The notes below the pieces were generated by a model that saw nothing but the letters and a program-made list of their open reading frames with translations, ran no database searches and had not been told where the DNA came from. DNA of 64,000 bases. It comes from Rhizobium sp. NFR03 (GTDB taxonomy: Bacteria > Pseudomonadota > Alphaproteobacteria > Rhizobiales > Rhizobiaceae). A program made the translations under genes and the position numbers. Of this stretch, positions 36,529-45,029 are shown piece by piece. The stretch is taken from positions 186,001 to 250,000 of the forward strand of contig NZ_FOGR01000005.1 of the NCBI RefSeq assembly GCF_900111275.1, in the 5' to 3' direction. The first letter of the stretch is position 1. Each line of letters opens with the position of its first letter.

Positions 36529-37752
36529 ATGCTGGATCGTTTGCCCCGTCTCTGCCTTTTTTCCGCTGCTCTGTTCTCGGCGAGCCTTGCCACCCTGACA
36601 GCGCGTGCGCAGGATGCGCTCCCCGGCGTCGAACCCGACACCGTCGTCGTAGCCCCGGCCGAGACGTCGCCCCCACCTGAGCCAGACGCCGGTGCTCAGA
36701 CGACGACAGGCGAAGCCGGCGTGGCGGCCAAGCGCGGTCGGATCACACCGTTCAATGGTGCGGCACTTCCGGAAAATGAAATTCCTGCACTGCGGCGCCC
36801 GGGCGGCGAGGCGAAGCCGGCCGATGGCAAGATCGCGCCGTCTGGCGGGGTCAATGTGCTGGAGCGCATGGGCGTGGCGCTTCCCGCGCTTCCGGCGGAA
36901 AAGCCTTTCGAGGGCAAGGCCGATGATGCCTATGGCGCGTTTCAACGCGGCTATTATCTCACGGCCATGGAGCTTGCCCTGCCACGCGCGCAACTGGGCG
37001 ACGCTTCGGCACAGACGCTGGTCGCGGAGATTTTCGCGCAGGGGCTCGGCGTCCCGCGCAAGCCGAAGGACGCAGCCTTCTGGTACGGGCAGGCCGCGGC
37101 CGCCGGCGATCCCTCCGCCATGTTCAAATATGCGATCCTCCTGATGGAGGGGCGGGACGTGCCGCGTGACAAGGCCCGCTCCGAAGAGCTCATGAAAAAG
37201 GCGGCCGACCGCGGCAATGCTTCCGCCCAGTTCAATTATGCCCAGTTGCTCGTGGCCGACCAGCCGGGGCAGGCCGGGCTGAAGGCGGCGCTTCCCTATT
37301 ACGAGAACTCCGCCAGCCAGGGCATCGCGGATGCGCAATATGCACTGTCGCAAATCTATCTGAATGTCGATGGCATTCCCGACGACAAGCGCGCGCGGGC
37401 GCGGGAATGGCTGTTGCGGGCGGCGGCGGCCGGGGTCGATACGGCTCAGCTCGATGCCGGCATCTGGCTCGTGGACGGGGTCGGCGGCAGCCGCAATCTC
37501 GAACAGGGTTTCCGCTGGATGCTGCGCGCGGCAAATGCCGGCAACGTCGTCGCACAGAACAAGCTTTCGCACCTCTATATCAATGCCATCGGCACCCGGC
37601 CCAATCCTGTGGAGGCGGCGAAATGGTATGTGCTTTCGCGCCGCGCCGGCCTGAAGGATGATGACCTCGAAGACTTCTACCTCGGCATCGGCGAAGCTCA
37701 ACAAAAGGCAGCCCGCGAGGCGGCGAACCGTTTTCGCGCCGTGCGTGGCTGA
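36529..37752 (+). CDS. Exported Sel1-repeat protein
   Basis: 407 residues. A signal peptide ends near TARAQ (about 28). Residues 30-120 are Pro/Gly-rich and probably disordered. From about 130 on there are at least five Sel1-like repeats of some 36 residues, with the A-x-x-x-Y/L-G-x-x-A pattern: AQTLVAEIFAQGLGVPR, AMFKYAILLMEGRDVPR, AQYALSQIYLNVDGIP, AQNKLSHLYINAIGTR. Sel1 proteins are scaffolds in signalling and envelope assembly. It follows the ThiE-like gene by eight bases and precedes the monophosphatase. Confidence 0.88.
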   Translation: MLDRLPRLCLFSAALFSASLATLTARAQDALPGVEPDTVVVAPAETSPPPEPDAGAQTTTGEAGVAAKRGRITPFNGAALPENEIPALRRPGGEAKPADGKIAPSGGVNVLERMGVALPALPAEKPFEGKADDAYGAFQRGYYLTAMELALPRAQLGDASAQTLVAEIFAQGLGVPRKPKDAAFWYGQAAAAGDPSAMFKYAILLMEGRDVPRDKARSEELMKKAADRGNASAQFNYAQLLVADQPGQAGLKAALPYYENSASQGIADAQYALSQIYLNVDGIPDDKRARAREWLLRAAAAGVDTAQLDAGIWLVDGVGGSRNLEQGFRWMLRAANAGNVVAQNKLSHLYINAIGTRPNPVEAAKWYVLSRRAGLKDDDLEDFYLGIGEAQQKAAREAANRFRAVRG

Positions 37753-37835
37753 GCGCTCCGCACCGGCCTTGGGCTCCGGCATGTTGCGGGGACTTGAAAT
37801 GCACGGGGATCTGTGGTCTTGAAGCGCCGCCCGGT

Positions 37836-37957
37836 GGATCGTCAGGACGATCCGCCGCGTTGTCGGCTTGATGTCCGGTCTCCGCCTTGGAGATGGTCGT
37901 CGCCGACCGTTCTGTGACAGCCCCGCGATCTGCCGGTCCTCTCTCCGGCGCTTTTTT
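37836..37957 (+). ncRNA. Structured leader or small RNA ending in an intrinsic terminator, upstream of the monophosphatase
   Basis: Three hairpins in a row: GGATCGTC/GACGATCC (37836-37843, 37846-37853), GGTCG/CGACC (about 37894-37907) and GCCGG/CCGGC (37932-37936, 37945-37949). The last is followed by TTTTTT (37952-37957) only 16 bases before the gene's ATG. A Rhizobiales suhB RNA motif with a terminator-like 3' hairpin has been described near suhB genes; this could be a member, but I cannot align it. Confidence 0.45.
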
Positions 37958-37972
37958 CAGAGGAAGCCCGAA

Positions 37973-38773
37973 ATGGCCCGTTCCGCCCTTCTCAACGTCA
38001 TGGTTCAGGCCGCCTTCAAGGCCGGCAAGTCGTTGTCCCGCGATTTCGGCGAGGTGCAGAACCTGCAGGTTTCCATGAAAGGGCCGGGCGACTATGTGTC
38101 GCAGGCCGATCGCAAGGCTGAGAAGATTGTCCGCGAAGAGCTGATGAAGGCCCGGCCGACCTATGGCTATCTCGGCGAGGATGGCGACGAGGTCGAAGGC
38201 AGCGACGGCGCGCATCGCTGGATCGTCGATACGCTCGACGGCGCCGCTAACTTCCTGCACGGCATCCCGCATTTCGCCATTTCCATCGCGCTGGAGCGTC
38301 AGGGCGAGATCGTGACGGCCGTTATCCTCAACCCCGCGACGGACGAACTCTACACGGCCGAACGCGGCGGCGGGGCATTCCTCAACGATCGTCGCCTGCG
38401 CGTCGCCGCACGCCGTAGCCTGGCGGAGGCCGTCATCTCCTCAGGCACGCCGTTTCTCGGCCGCGGCCATCACGGCAATTACCTCATCGAATTGCGCCAT
38501 GTCATGGGCGAAGTTGCCGGCGTGCGCAGCCTCGGCTCGCCATCCCTGGCGCTGGCCTATGTCGCAGCCGGCCGGTTCGACGGCTATTGGGAGCGCGGCC
38601 TGATGCCGTGGGATCTGGCAGCCGGCACCTTGATGGTGCGCGAGGCAGGCGGCTGGATCGCCGATATCGACGGCGGCAACAAGCCGATCGAGGACGGCTC
38701 AATCATCGCCGGCAACGAATATATCCGCAAGGCGCTGCACGAGGTTCTGCATCGCCCCATGCCGGGCAAGTAA
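37973..38773 (+). CDS. Inositol monophosphatase family protein, SuhB-like
   Basis: 266 residues. Metal-binding motif 1 is WIVDTLDGAANFLHGIPHF and motif 2 is WDLAAGTLMVREAGGW; GEDGDEVEG supplies the third acidic site. It should be a Mg-dependent, Li-sensitive phosphatase of inositol phosphate or related sugar phosphates; SuhB of E. coli also acts in rRNA antitermination. AGGA lies nine bases before the ATG at 37973, after an intrinsic terminator. N-terminal open frame upstream is rejected on that ground. Confidence 0.92.
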   Translation: MARSALLNVMVQAAFKAGKSLSRDFGEVQNLQVSMKGPGDYVSQADRKAEKIVREELMKARPTYGYLGEDGDEVEGSDGAHRWIVDTLDGAANFLHGIPHFAISIALERQGEIVTAVILNPATDELYTAERGGGAFLNDRRLRVAARRSLAEAVISSGTPFLGRGHHGNYLIELRHVMGEVAGVRSLGSPSLALAYVAAGRFDGYWERGLMPWDLAAGTLMVREAGGWIADIDGGNKPIEDGSIIAGNEYIRKALHEVLHRPMPGK

Positions 38774-39015
38774 TCCGGACCGGACCGTGCCGGCGGCGTT
38801 TGCCGGCACATCCCCATTTTTGCCGCTTTCCCGCGTCGATATCCCTCGACTGTCCATTTTCTCTTTGATCATGCGGCCGTCTAGGTCGTTGATCCCTTGC
38901 AGAATATGCGCGCGAACCGTTCCGGTTTCACATATTATGCAGTAGGGTCTGCGCCATATGGCCGGACCCGTTCGAGAGATGATCGGGTGGCCGACCGGGA
39001 ATCGAGAGAAGCGGC

Positions 39016-40098
39016 ATGGCGAAACTGACATTGTCTGGCTGGGATGCGGAGCAGGGCGGGGACTACAATCCGAACAAGCTGACGAGCCCCATGGTGTTCT
39101 TCTGGACCATGGTGATCTTCCTCATCATCGTCGGCTTTGTCGGCGCCATCCTGTTCCGGCAGGCGCACGCCGCCTTTCTCAGCAATCCCGGTCTGAACGG
39201 GCTGATCCTTGGCGTTCTGCTGATCGGCATCCTTCTCGTGTTCACCCATGTTCTGGCCCTCCGGCCGGAGGTGCGCTGGTTCAACAGCTTCCGCGCTGCC
39301 GGCAGCGCCGACAAGGTCGGGCGCGATCCCGTGCTGCTCGCCCCTATGAGGGCCCTCATCGGCAAGCGGCATTCGATGGCGATCTCCACCGCCGCGCTCC
39401 GCTCCATTCTCGACAGTATCGCAACGCGCCTCGATGAATCGCGCGACACGTCGCGCTATCTCATCGGCCTTCTCGTCTTTCTCGGTCTGCTCGGCACCTT
39501 CTGGGGCCTGCTCGGCACCATCGGCTCCATCAACACCGTCATCCAGTCGCTGGATGCGGGCAGCGGCGGCACGGAAGACGTGCTGTCTGCGCTGAAGACC
39601 GGCCTTTCCGCGCCGCTAACCGGCATGGGCACCGCCTTCTCCACCTCGCTCTTCGGCCTTGCAAGCTCGCTGGTTCTCGGCTTCCTCGATCTGCAGGCCG
39701 GCCGGGCGCAGAGCCGCTTTTATACCGAACTTGAAAACTGGCTGTCCTCCGTGACCGATGTCAGCTCGGATGTGAACGTGCGGTCCGACGTCACCGCCGG
39801 TGATCGCTCCGAAGACCTTCGGCTTCTCGCGGAGGAACTCAGCCGCATGACGCAGGAGGGTGGCGGCACCAGCCAGCGTACGACGGCGGCCATAGCGAGC
39901 CTTGCCGAGGGCATTCAGGGGTTGGTGAAGAACATGCGTGGCGAGCAGCAGATGCTGCGAGACTGGATCGAGGCCCAGCAGGAAGAGGCGCGGTCCATGC
40001 GCCGTACCCTCGACAAGCTCGCAGCGCGGCTGTCGGACAATGACAGGAAGTCTCTGCCGACGCCGCGGCGCGCGAGCGAAGAGACGGGACAGGACTGA
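39016..40098 (+). CDS. MotA/TolQ/ExbB-like proton-channel protein
   Basis: 360 residues. Two N-terminal membrane helices (about 25-48 and 60-82), then a cytoplasmic loop, then the paired channel helices YLIGLLVFLGLLGTFWGLLGT and PLTGMGTAFSTSLFGLASSLVLG with the small-residue faces of MotA/ExbB. The last 130 residues are polar with coiled-coil tendency. It is neither flagellar MotA nor TolQ by length or context. The partner OmpA-domain gene starts one base after its stop. It probably forms the pentameric subunit of an ion-driven envelope motor. Confidence 0.88.
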   Translation: MAKLTLSGWDAEQGGDYNPNKLTSPMVFFWTMVIFLIIVGFVGAILFRQAHAAFLSNPGLNGLILGVLLIGILLVFTHVLALRPEVRWFNSFRAAGSADKVGRDPVLLAPMRALIGKRHSMAISTAALRSILDSIATRLDESRDTSRYLIGLLVFLGLLGTFWGLLGTIGSINTVIQSLDAGSGGTEDVLSALKTGLSAPLTGMGTAFSTSLFGLASSLVLGFLDLQAGRAQSRFYTELENWLSSVTDVSSDVNVRSDVTAGDRSEDLRLLAEELSRMTQEGGGTSQRTTAAIASLAEGIQGLVKNMRGEQQMLRDWIEAQQEEARSMRRTLDKLAARLSDNDRKSLPTPRRASEETGQD

Positions 40099-40099
40099 G

Positions 40100-41131
40100 A
40101 TGGCGCTCGGACGCAGGGGTCGCCACCAGCGCACCGTGGATTATTGGCCCGGTTTCGTCGATGCTCTGTCGACGCTGCTGCTCGCCATCATGTTTCTGCT
40201 CTCCGTCTTCGTGATGGCACAGTTCCTCCTCAGCCGCGAAATCAGCGGCAAGGATGAGGTGCTGACGCGACTGAACAGCCAGATCAACGAGTTGACCCAA
40301 CTCCTGGCGCTGGAAAAGAGCGGCAAGCAGGACCTGGAAGATTCGCTCGCCAATCTGCAGGCTTCACTTGCGACATCGGAGGGCGAGCGCTCGCGGCTGC
40401 AATCCCTGCTCGCACAGGGGAGCGGCAGTTCGGCTGCGGCAGACCAGCGTATCGGCGACCTCACCGGAAAGCTGGAGGCCGAACAGCAGGCGAGTGGTCG
40501 CGCCATGAGCCAGATCGACCTGCTCAATCAGCAGATTGCCGCGCTGCGCAGCCAGATCGCCGCTATCGAGAGCGCTCTTCAGGCGTCCGAGGCGCGAGAT
40601 GCCACGTCCCAGACCAAGATCGCCGACCTTGGCCGGCGCCTCAACGTGGCACTGGCCCAGCGTGTGCAGGAGCTCAATCGCTACCGGTCCGATTTCTTCG
40701 GACGCCTTCGCGAGATCCTGTCGGACCGGGAAAACATCCGCATCGTCGGCGACCGTTTCGTCTTCCAGTCGGAAGTGCTGTTTCCCTCAGGCGGCAACGA
40801 GCTGAACCCCGCAGGGCAGGAGGAGATGGCGAAGCTCGCAATGGCGCTCCTCGATCTCGCCAAGGAAATTCCGGCGGAGATCAACTGGGTGCTGCGGGTC
40901 GATGGTCATACCGACAACGTGCCACTGTCGGGCTCCGGTCGCTATGTCGACAATTGGGAACTTTCGTCGGCACGCGCGACGTCTGTCGTGAAGTACCTCA
41001 TATCCAAGGGTGTTCCCCCCGGCCGTCTGGTCGCTGCCGGCTTCGGTGAGTTCCAGCCGATCGCCGAGGGCGACACGAAGGAAGCCCGCGACCAGAACCG
41101 GCGGATCGAGCTGAAGCTGACGGAGAAATAG
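40100..41131 (+). CDS. MotB/OmpA-like peptidoglycan-binding protein with coiled coil
   Basis: 343 residues. A short cytoplasmic tail, then one membrane helix containing Asp21 in WPGFVDALSTLLLAIMFLL, the position of the ion-accepting Asp of MotB. Residues about 50-200 form a long coiled coil with heptads of Leu, Gln and Ala. The C-terminal OmpA domain (about 215-343) has the peptidoglycan-binding HTDNVPLSG and NWELSSARATSVV, plus NRRIELKL. It makes a stator pair with the MotA-like gene one base upstream. No tolA, pal or flagellar gene is near. Confidence 0.9.
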   Translation: MALGRRGRHQRTVDYWPGFVDALSTLLLAIMFLLSVFVMAQFLLSREISGKDEVLTRLNSQINELTQLLALEKSGKQDLEDSLANLQASLATSEGERSRLQSLLAQGSGSSAAADQRIGDLTGKLEAEQQASGRAMSQIDLLNQQIAALRSQIAAIESALQASEARDATSQTKIADLGRRLNVALAQRVQELNRYRSDFFGRLREILSDRENIRIVGDRFVFQSEVLFPSGGNELNPAGQEEMAKLAMALLDLAKEIPAEINWVLRVDGHTDNVPLSGSGRYVDNWELSSARATSVVKYLISKGVPPGRLVAAGFGEFQPIAEGDTKEARDQNRRIELKLTEK

Positions 41132-41165
41132 GCGAACGTCGCACGGCAACCGTGCGCTTGCCAAT

Positions 41166-41309
41166 AGCCCCTCACCCTAGCCCTCTCCCCGCACGCGGGG
41201 AGAGGGGATCTGCCCCACTCGACGCTTTCGAATGAGGCAGTCCGGTGGCATTGAGTCCCTCCGTCCCGCGTGCGGGGAGAAGGTTGGCGGCAGCCGGTGA
41301 GGGGCGCCC
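41166..41309. repeat. REP-like palindromic repeat pair
   Basis: Two inverted copies of a GCCCCTCACC...CTCTCCCCGC-GCGGGG unit face each other: one from about 41167 (GCCCCTCACCCTAGCCCTC then the dyad CCCCGCACGCGGGG) and the reverse-complement copy ending at about 41309 (CCGGTGAGGGGC). Such pairs are common between genes in Rhizobiaceae and are probably moved by REP-associated transposases. Confidence 0.8.
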
Positions 41310-41326
41310 CGGTTACAAACGTCCCA

Positions 41327-42316
41327 TCAATCCAGCGTCACATTCGCGTCTTTCACGACCGGCGTCCATTTGTCGATCTCCGCCTTCACGTGCGTTTTCA
41401 GTTCATCCGGCGTCGAGGCGACGATGGTGGCGCTGAAATCCTTCATGCGGGCGACAACGTCCGGGTCCGCCATGGCCTTCTTGGCGGCGGCGTTGAGGCG
41501 GGCGATCACCGGCTCCGGCGTGCCGGCGGGGGCGAACAGCGCATTCCAGGTGTAGGTCTCGTAGCCCGGAACGGTTTCGGCAATCGTGGGTACGTCCGGG
41601 AAGGAAGCTGCGCGCTCGGCAGTGGTCACGCCCAGCGCCCGCAAGGTGCCGGCCTTGATGTGGCCGGAGGATGAGGGCAGGTTGTCGAACATGATCGGCA
41701 CCTGATTTCCGATCACGTCGTTCAAAGCGGGGCCGGATCCCTTGTAGGGAATGTGCAGCATGCTGACGCCGGCCATCTTTTTGAAGAGTTCGCCCGAGAG
41801 GTGCAGCGGTGTTCCGTTGCCGGAAGAGGCATAGGAATATTTCTCTGGTTCGGCTTTCAGAAGGGCGATCAGCTCAGCCACCGTCTTTGCCGGCAGTTCC
41901 GGATTGACGACGAGGACATTCGGCACCAGCACGAGAAGCGAGACCGGCGCGAAGTCCGTTTCGGGATCATAGGGCTTGGTTTTCAGGATCAGCGGGTTCA
42001 GCGCGTGCGTTGCCACCGTACCCATGAGGATGGTGTAGCCATCCGCGTCGGCGCGGGCGACATTCGTTGCACCAAGATTACCCCCGGCACCGGCAACGTT
42101 CTGCACGATGACCTGCTGGCCCAGATCGTCCGACATCTTCTGCGCGACGATGCGCGCTACCACGTCCGTCGAACCGCCGGCCGCAAAGGGCACGACCATG
42201 GTCACGGTTCGCTGTGGAAACTCCTGCGCCTTTGCGCTGCCTGCGCCGAATGCAAGCGGCAGAGCCATCGCCAGGGCTGGCAGAGCTCCGGTCAAAAAGG
42301 ATTTGAAGACAGACAT
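41327..42316 (-). CDS. Tripartite tricarboxylate transporter substrate-binding protein (TctC/Bug family)
   Basis: 329 residues. Signal peptide (ALPLAFGAGSAKAQ). The mature protein begins with RTVTMVVPFAAGGSTDVVAR, the Bug-family ligand loop, then GAGGNLGATNVARADADGYT and LGVTTAERAASFPDVPT. These periplasmic receptors bind carboxylates for TctAB permeases. GGAGGAA lies before the ATG at 42316. No tctA or tctB adjoins it, and a REP-like repeat lies just past its stop, so it may have arrived alone or use a distant permease. Confidence 0.93.
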   Translation of the reverse strand: MSVFKSFLTGALPALAMALPLAFGAGSAKAQEFPQRTVTMVVPFAAGGSTDVVARIVAQKMSDDLGQQVIVQNVAGAGGNLGATNVARADADGYTILMGTVATHALNPLILKTKPYDPETDFAPVSLLVLVPNVLVVNPELPAKTVAELIALLKAEPEKYSYASSGNGTPLHLSGELFKKMAGVSMLHIPYKGSGPALNDVIGNQVPIMFDNLPSSSGHIKAGTLRALGVTTAERAASFPDVPTIAETVPGYETYTWNALFAPAGTPEPVIARLNAAAKKAMADPDVVARMKDFSATIVASTPDELKTHVKAEIDKWTPVVKDANVTLD

Positions 42317-42514
42317 CGCGTTCCTCCCGTCACTGTCTGAGATCGGCTCGGCGCAACCTCCGAAGCGCCAGCCGGAATGCAGAGTGACATCGGGGGTATG
42401 AGAGAGACAACCGCCTCTTTCATCGCGGTTCCGCATTTTTGCGGTGCGGGCATTCCCTCATGGGTGACCTTCCACCCGCCCTGCCGGGGAATGGGTGGAA
42501 AGACACCCAGTATG

Positions 42515-44317
42515 TCAGAGGTTGGCGACGTTCAGCCCTTGAGCGCCATGATCGAACTGAAGCCGTGCCAGACGCGCATAGAGGCCACCCTGGCGCACCA
42601 GCGAGGCATGGGTACCGTCTTCCACGATGCGTCCCTGATCCATGACAAGAATGCGGTCCGCCTTCAGTACGGTCGCCAGCCGGTGAGCGATGACGAGCGT
42701 CGTGCGCGTGCGTATCAGTCCGTCAAGCGCCGTCTGCACCAGCGTCTCGCTTTCCGCGTCGAGCGCCGAGGTCGCCTCATCGAGCAACAGGACCGGCGCA
42801 TCCTTCAGGATGGCCCGGGCAATGGCAATACGCTGGCGCTGGCCGCCCGAGAGGGTAATGCCACGCTCGCCGACCGGCGTGTCGTAGGCTTCCGGCATGG
42901 CGCGAATGAAGGGATCGGCCTGTGCGGCGATGGCCGCCGCTACGACTGCCTCACGGGTTGCGCCCGGCGTGCCGAAGGCGATGTTCTCGTGGATGGTTGC
43001 GGCAAAGATCGTCACGTCCTGCGGCACGATCGCCACCCTGCCGCGCAAACCGCGCGGCGAGAGATCGCGGATGTCGATGCCATCGAGCCTGACGGTGCCG
43101 CTATCAGGATCGTAGAAGCGCAGGAGCAGTGAAAAGAGTGTGCTCTTGCCGGCGCCCGACGGGCCGACGATCGCAACGGTCTGGCCGGGCTCGACAGCAA
43201 AGCTCAAACCTTTCAGACTCTTTTCGAGCGGGCGCGTGGGATAGGCGAAGTGGACGGCCTCGAACGCGACCCGGCCGATGGCCGGCTGCGGAAGCAGCTG
43301 GGCCTCTGCCGGCTCCGTGATGGCAGGCTGTTCCTGCAGAAGTTCGCTCAGTCGCTCGGCAGCGCCTGCCGCCTGTGAAAGCTCGCCCCAGACTTCCGAA
43401 AGGGCGCCGAGGCTGCCGGCCGCAAAGACGGAGTAGAGCAGGAACTGCCCGAGCGTTCCGGGCGAGATCGTGCCTGAGAGCACATCCTGCGCGCCGAACC
43501 AGAGCACGGCGACGACGCTGCCGAAGATCATGGTGATGGCGAAGGCGGTCAGCGCCGATCGCGCGGTGATTGCGCCGCGCGCGGCCCTGTAGGCGTCTTC
43601 CACCGTGCTGCCGTAGCGCTCCATGGCTGTCGCCTCGCCATTGAAGGCCTGAACGGTGCGGATGGCGCCGATCGCTTCGCTGGCATAGGCCGACGCGCCT
43701 GCGAGCCGGTCCTGCGCCTCGCGCGAGCGGCGGCGGACATTGCGGCCGAAGGCGACGAGCGGAAAGACGATGACGGGTATCGCCATCAGCACGAGGCTCG
43801 ACAGCTTCGGGCTGGTATAGACCATCATCGCGATGGCGCCGAGGCAGAGGATGATGTTGCGCAGGGCAACGGATGCGGTGGCGCCCACCGCCGACTTGAT
43901 CTGCGTGGTGTCGGCCGTCAGCCGCGAGACGATCTCGCCGGACTGGTTGACGTCGAAGAAGGCCGGGGAGAGCCGCGTGATATGGTCGAACACGTCGCGC
44001 CGGATATCGGCCACCACTCGCTCGCCGAGCGTGATGACGAAGAAGTAGCGGCCGGCGCTTGCCAGAGCCAGAACGACGGCGAGCACCATCAGCATGGCGA
44101 AATAGGTGTTGATGAAGGCGCTGTCGGAATTGGAAAATCCATGGTCGATCATGCGGCGCACCGCCAGCGGCAGCGTCAGCGTGGTCAGCGCAGCCGCCAC
44201 GAGACAGACGGCGGCCCCGGCCACCAGACCGCGATAGCGCTTCACATAGGGAAGCAGCCCGGCCAGCGGCCGGACGTTTCGCCTGGTCCCTGCCGCTTTG
44301 TCGTTGTCGATCGCCAC
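42515..44317 (-). CDS. ABC exporter, fused permease and ATPase (MsbA-type)
   Basis: 600 residues. Six membrane helices in the first 320, with FFDVNQSGEIVSRLTADTTQIK the usual coupling region. The ATPase domain has Walker A GPSGAGKST, Q-loop VPQDVTIF, signature LSGGQRQR, Walker B VLLLDEATSALD and switch IAHRL. Homologues export lipids, lipid A precursors or drugs; the substrate here is not clear. A GTG start at 44317 with GGGAGG five bases upstream is preferred over the ATG at 44383. It is divergent from rpmE. Confidence 0.92.
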   Translation of the reverse strand: MAIDNDKAAGTRRNVRPLAGLLPYVKRYRGLVAGAAVCLVAAALTTLTLPLAVRRMIDHGFSNSDSAFINTYFAMLMVLAVVLALASAGRYFFVITLGERVVADIRRDVFDHITRLSPAFFDVNQSGEIVSRLTADTTQIKSAVGATASVALRNIILCLGAIAMMVYTSPKLSSLVLMAIPVIVFPLVAFGRNVRRRSREAQDRLAGASAYASEAIGAIRTVQAFNGEATAMERYGSTVEDAYRAARGAITARSALTAFAITMIFGSVVAVLWFGAQDVLSGTISPGTLGQFLLYSVFAAGSLGALSEVWGELSQAAGAAERLSELLQEQPAITEPAEAQLLPQPAIGRVAFEAVHFAYPTRPLEKSLKGLSFAVEPGQTVAIVGPSGAGKSTLFSLLLRFYDPDSGTVRLDGIDIRDLSPRGLRGRVAIVPQDVTIFAATIHENIAFGTPGATREAVVAAAIAAQADPFIRAMPEAYDTPVGERGITLSGGQRQRIAIARAILKDAPVLLLDEATSALDAESETLVQTALDGLIRTRTTLVIAHRLATVLKADRILVMDQGRIVEDGTHASLVRQGGLYARLARLQFDHGAQGLNVANL

Positions 44318-44564
44318 ACTGCCCTCCCGTCGCCCAACGCTTGGACGAACTATTTCACGCGCCTTGCGGCCAGATCCCGTCATCCGGCTTTGCTGCCGGG
44401 CCTTGCTTATCGGGCCTTGTTATCTCTTGGGCCTTCATGTATAGGCACCGCATCCAATTGAAAAGACGTTGGCCGAAATGCGGTCTGCGGCTTCATTATC
44501 GTGTTCGGTCCCGCAGCCGCAAGTGGTTGCGACAAATGGACCCGGGAACTGCAGGAAGAGTGTT

Positions 44565-44786
44565 ATGAAGGCTGATATCCATCCCGCTTACCACATGATC
44601 AAGGTGGTCATGACCGACGGCACCGAGTACGAGACACGCTCGACCTGGGGCTCCGAAGGCCAGACCATGAACCTTGAAATCGACCCCAAGTCGCACCCGG
44701 CCTGGACCGGCGGCAACCAGCAGCTCATGGACCGCGGCGGCCGCGTCTCCAAGTTCAAGAAGCGCTTCGAAGGCCTCGGCCTCTAG
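44565..44786 (+). CDS. rpmE: 50S ribosomal protein L31
   Basis: 73 residues: [37 protein letters not shown] and [13 protein letters not shown]. It is full length. The four cysteines that bind zinc in classical L31 are absent, so this is a zinc-free form of the long type seen in alphaproteobacteria. AGGAAG precedes the ATG. The first 32 codons of the longer open frame have no L31 similarity and are excluded. An intrinsic terminator follows. Confidence 0.96.
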   Translation: MKADIHPAYHMIKVVMTDGTEYETRSTWGSEGQTMNLEIDPKSHPAWTGGNQQLMDRGGRVSKFKKRFEGLGL

Positions 44787-44852
44787 GAAGCGCTCGCAGT
44801 CCGGTCCGTCTGAACGACGATCAGGGTTTGTGCTGCATCGATATGTCGGAAG

Positions 44853-44875
44853 AGCCCGGTTCGCCGGGCTTTTTT
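44853..44875 (+). terminator. Intrinsic terminator of rpmE
   Basis: AGCCCGG (44853-44859) pairs with CCGGGCT (44864-44870) around a TTCG tetraloop and is followed by TTTTT. Confidence 0.92.
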
Positions 44876-44976
44876 GCGTTTGTCGGTGGTATGATAGGGG
44901 GAGTTGGGACGGTGCGGCTGCCCATCATCGTCGCGGTCATGCCGAAGAACGCGACATCGTCCCATCAACCAGACAT

Positions 44977-44999
44977 GAAAAAGCCCGGCATGCCGGGCT
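44977..44999 (-). terminator. Intrinsic terminator of rcdA
   Basis: The perfect 18-base palindrome AGCCCGGCATGCCGGGCT (44982-44999) is followed on the minus strand by UUUUU (44981-44977). It lies about 30 bases past the rcdA stop. Confidence 0.88.
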
Positions 45000-45029
45000 C
45001 TTGTCGTCCTGACCTTGAGATCGGAGATC

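Noticed and set aside
39016-41131. A Zorya anti-phage system
   Set aside because: Only ZorA/ZorB-like architecture is present; no zorC, zorD or zorE candidate lies near, and neighbours are housekeeping genes.
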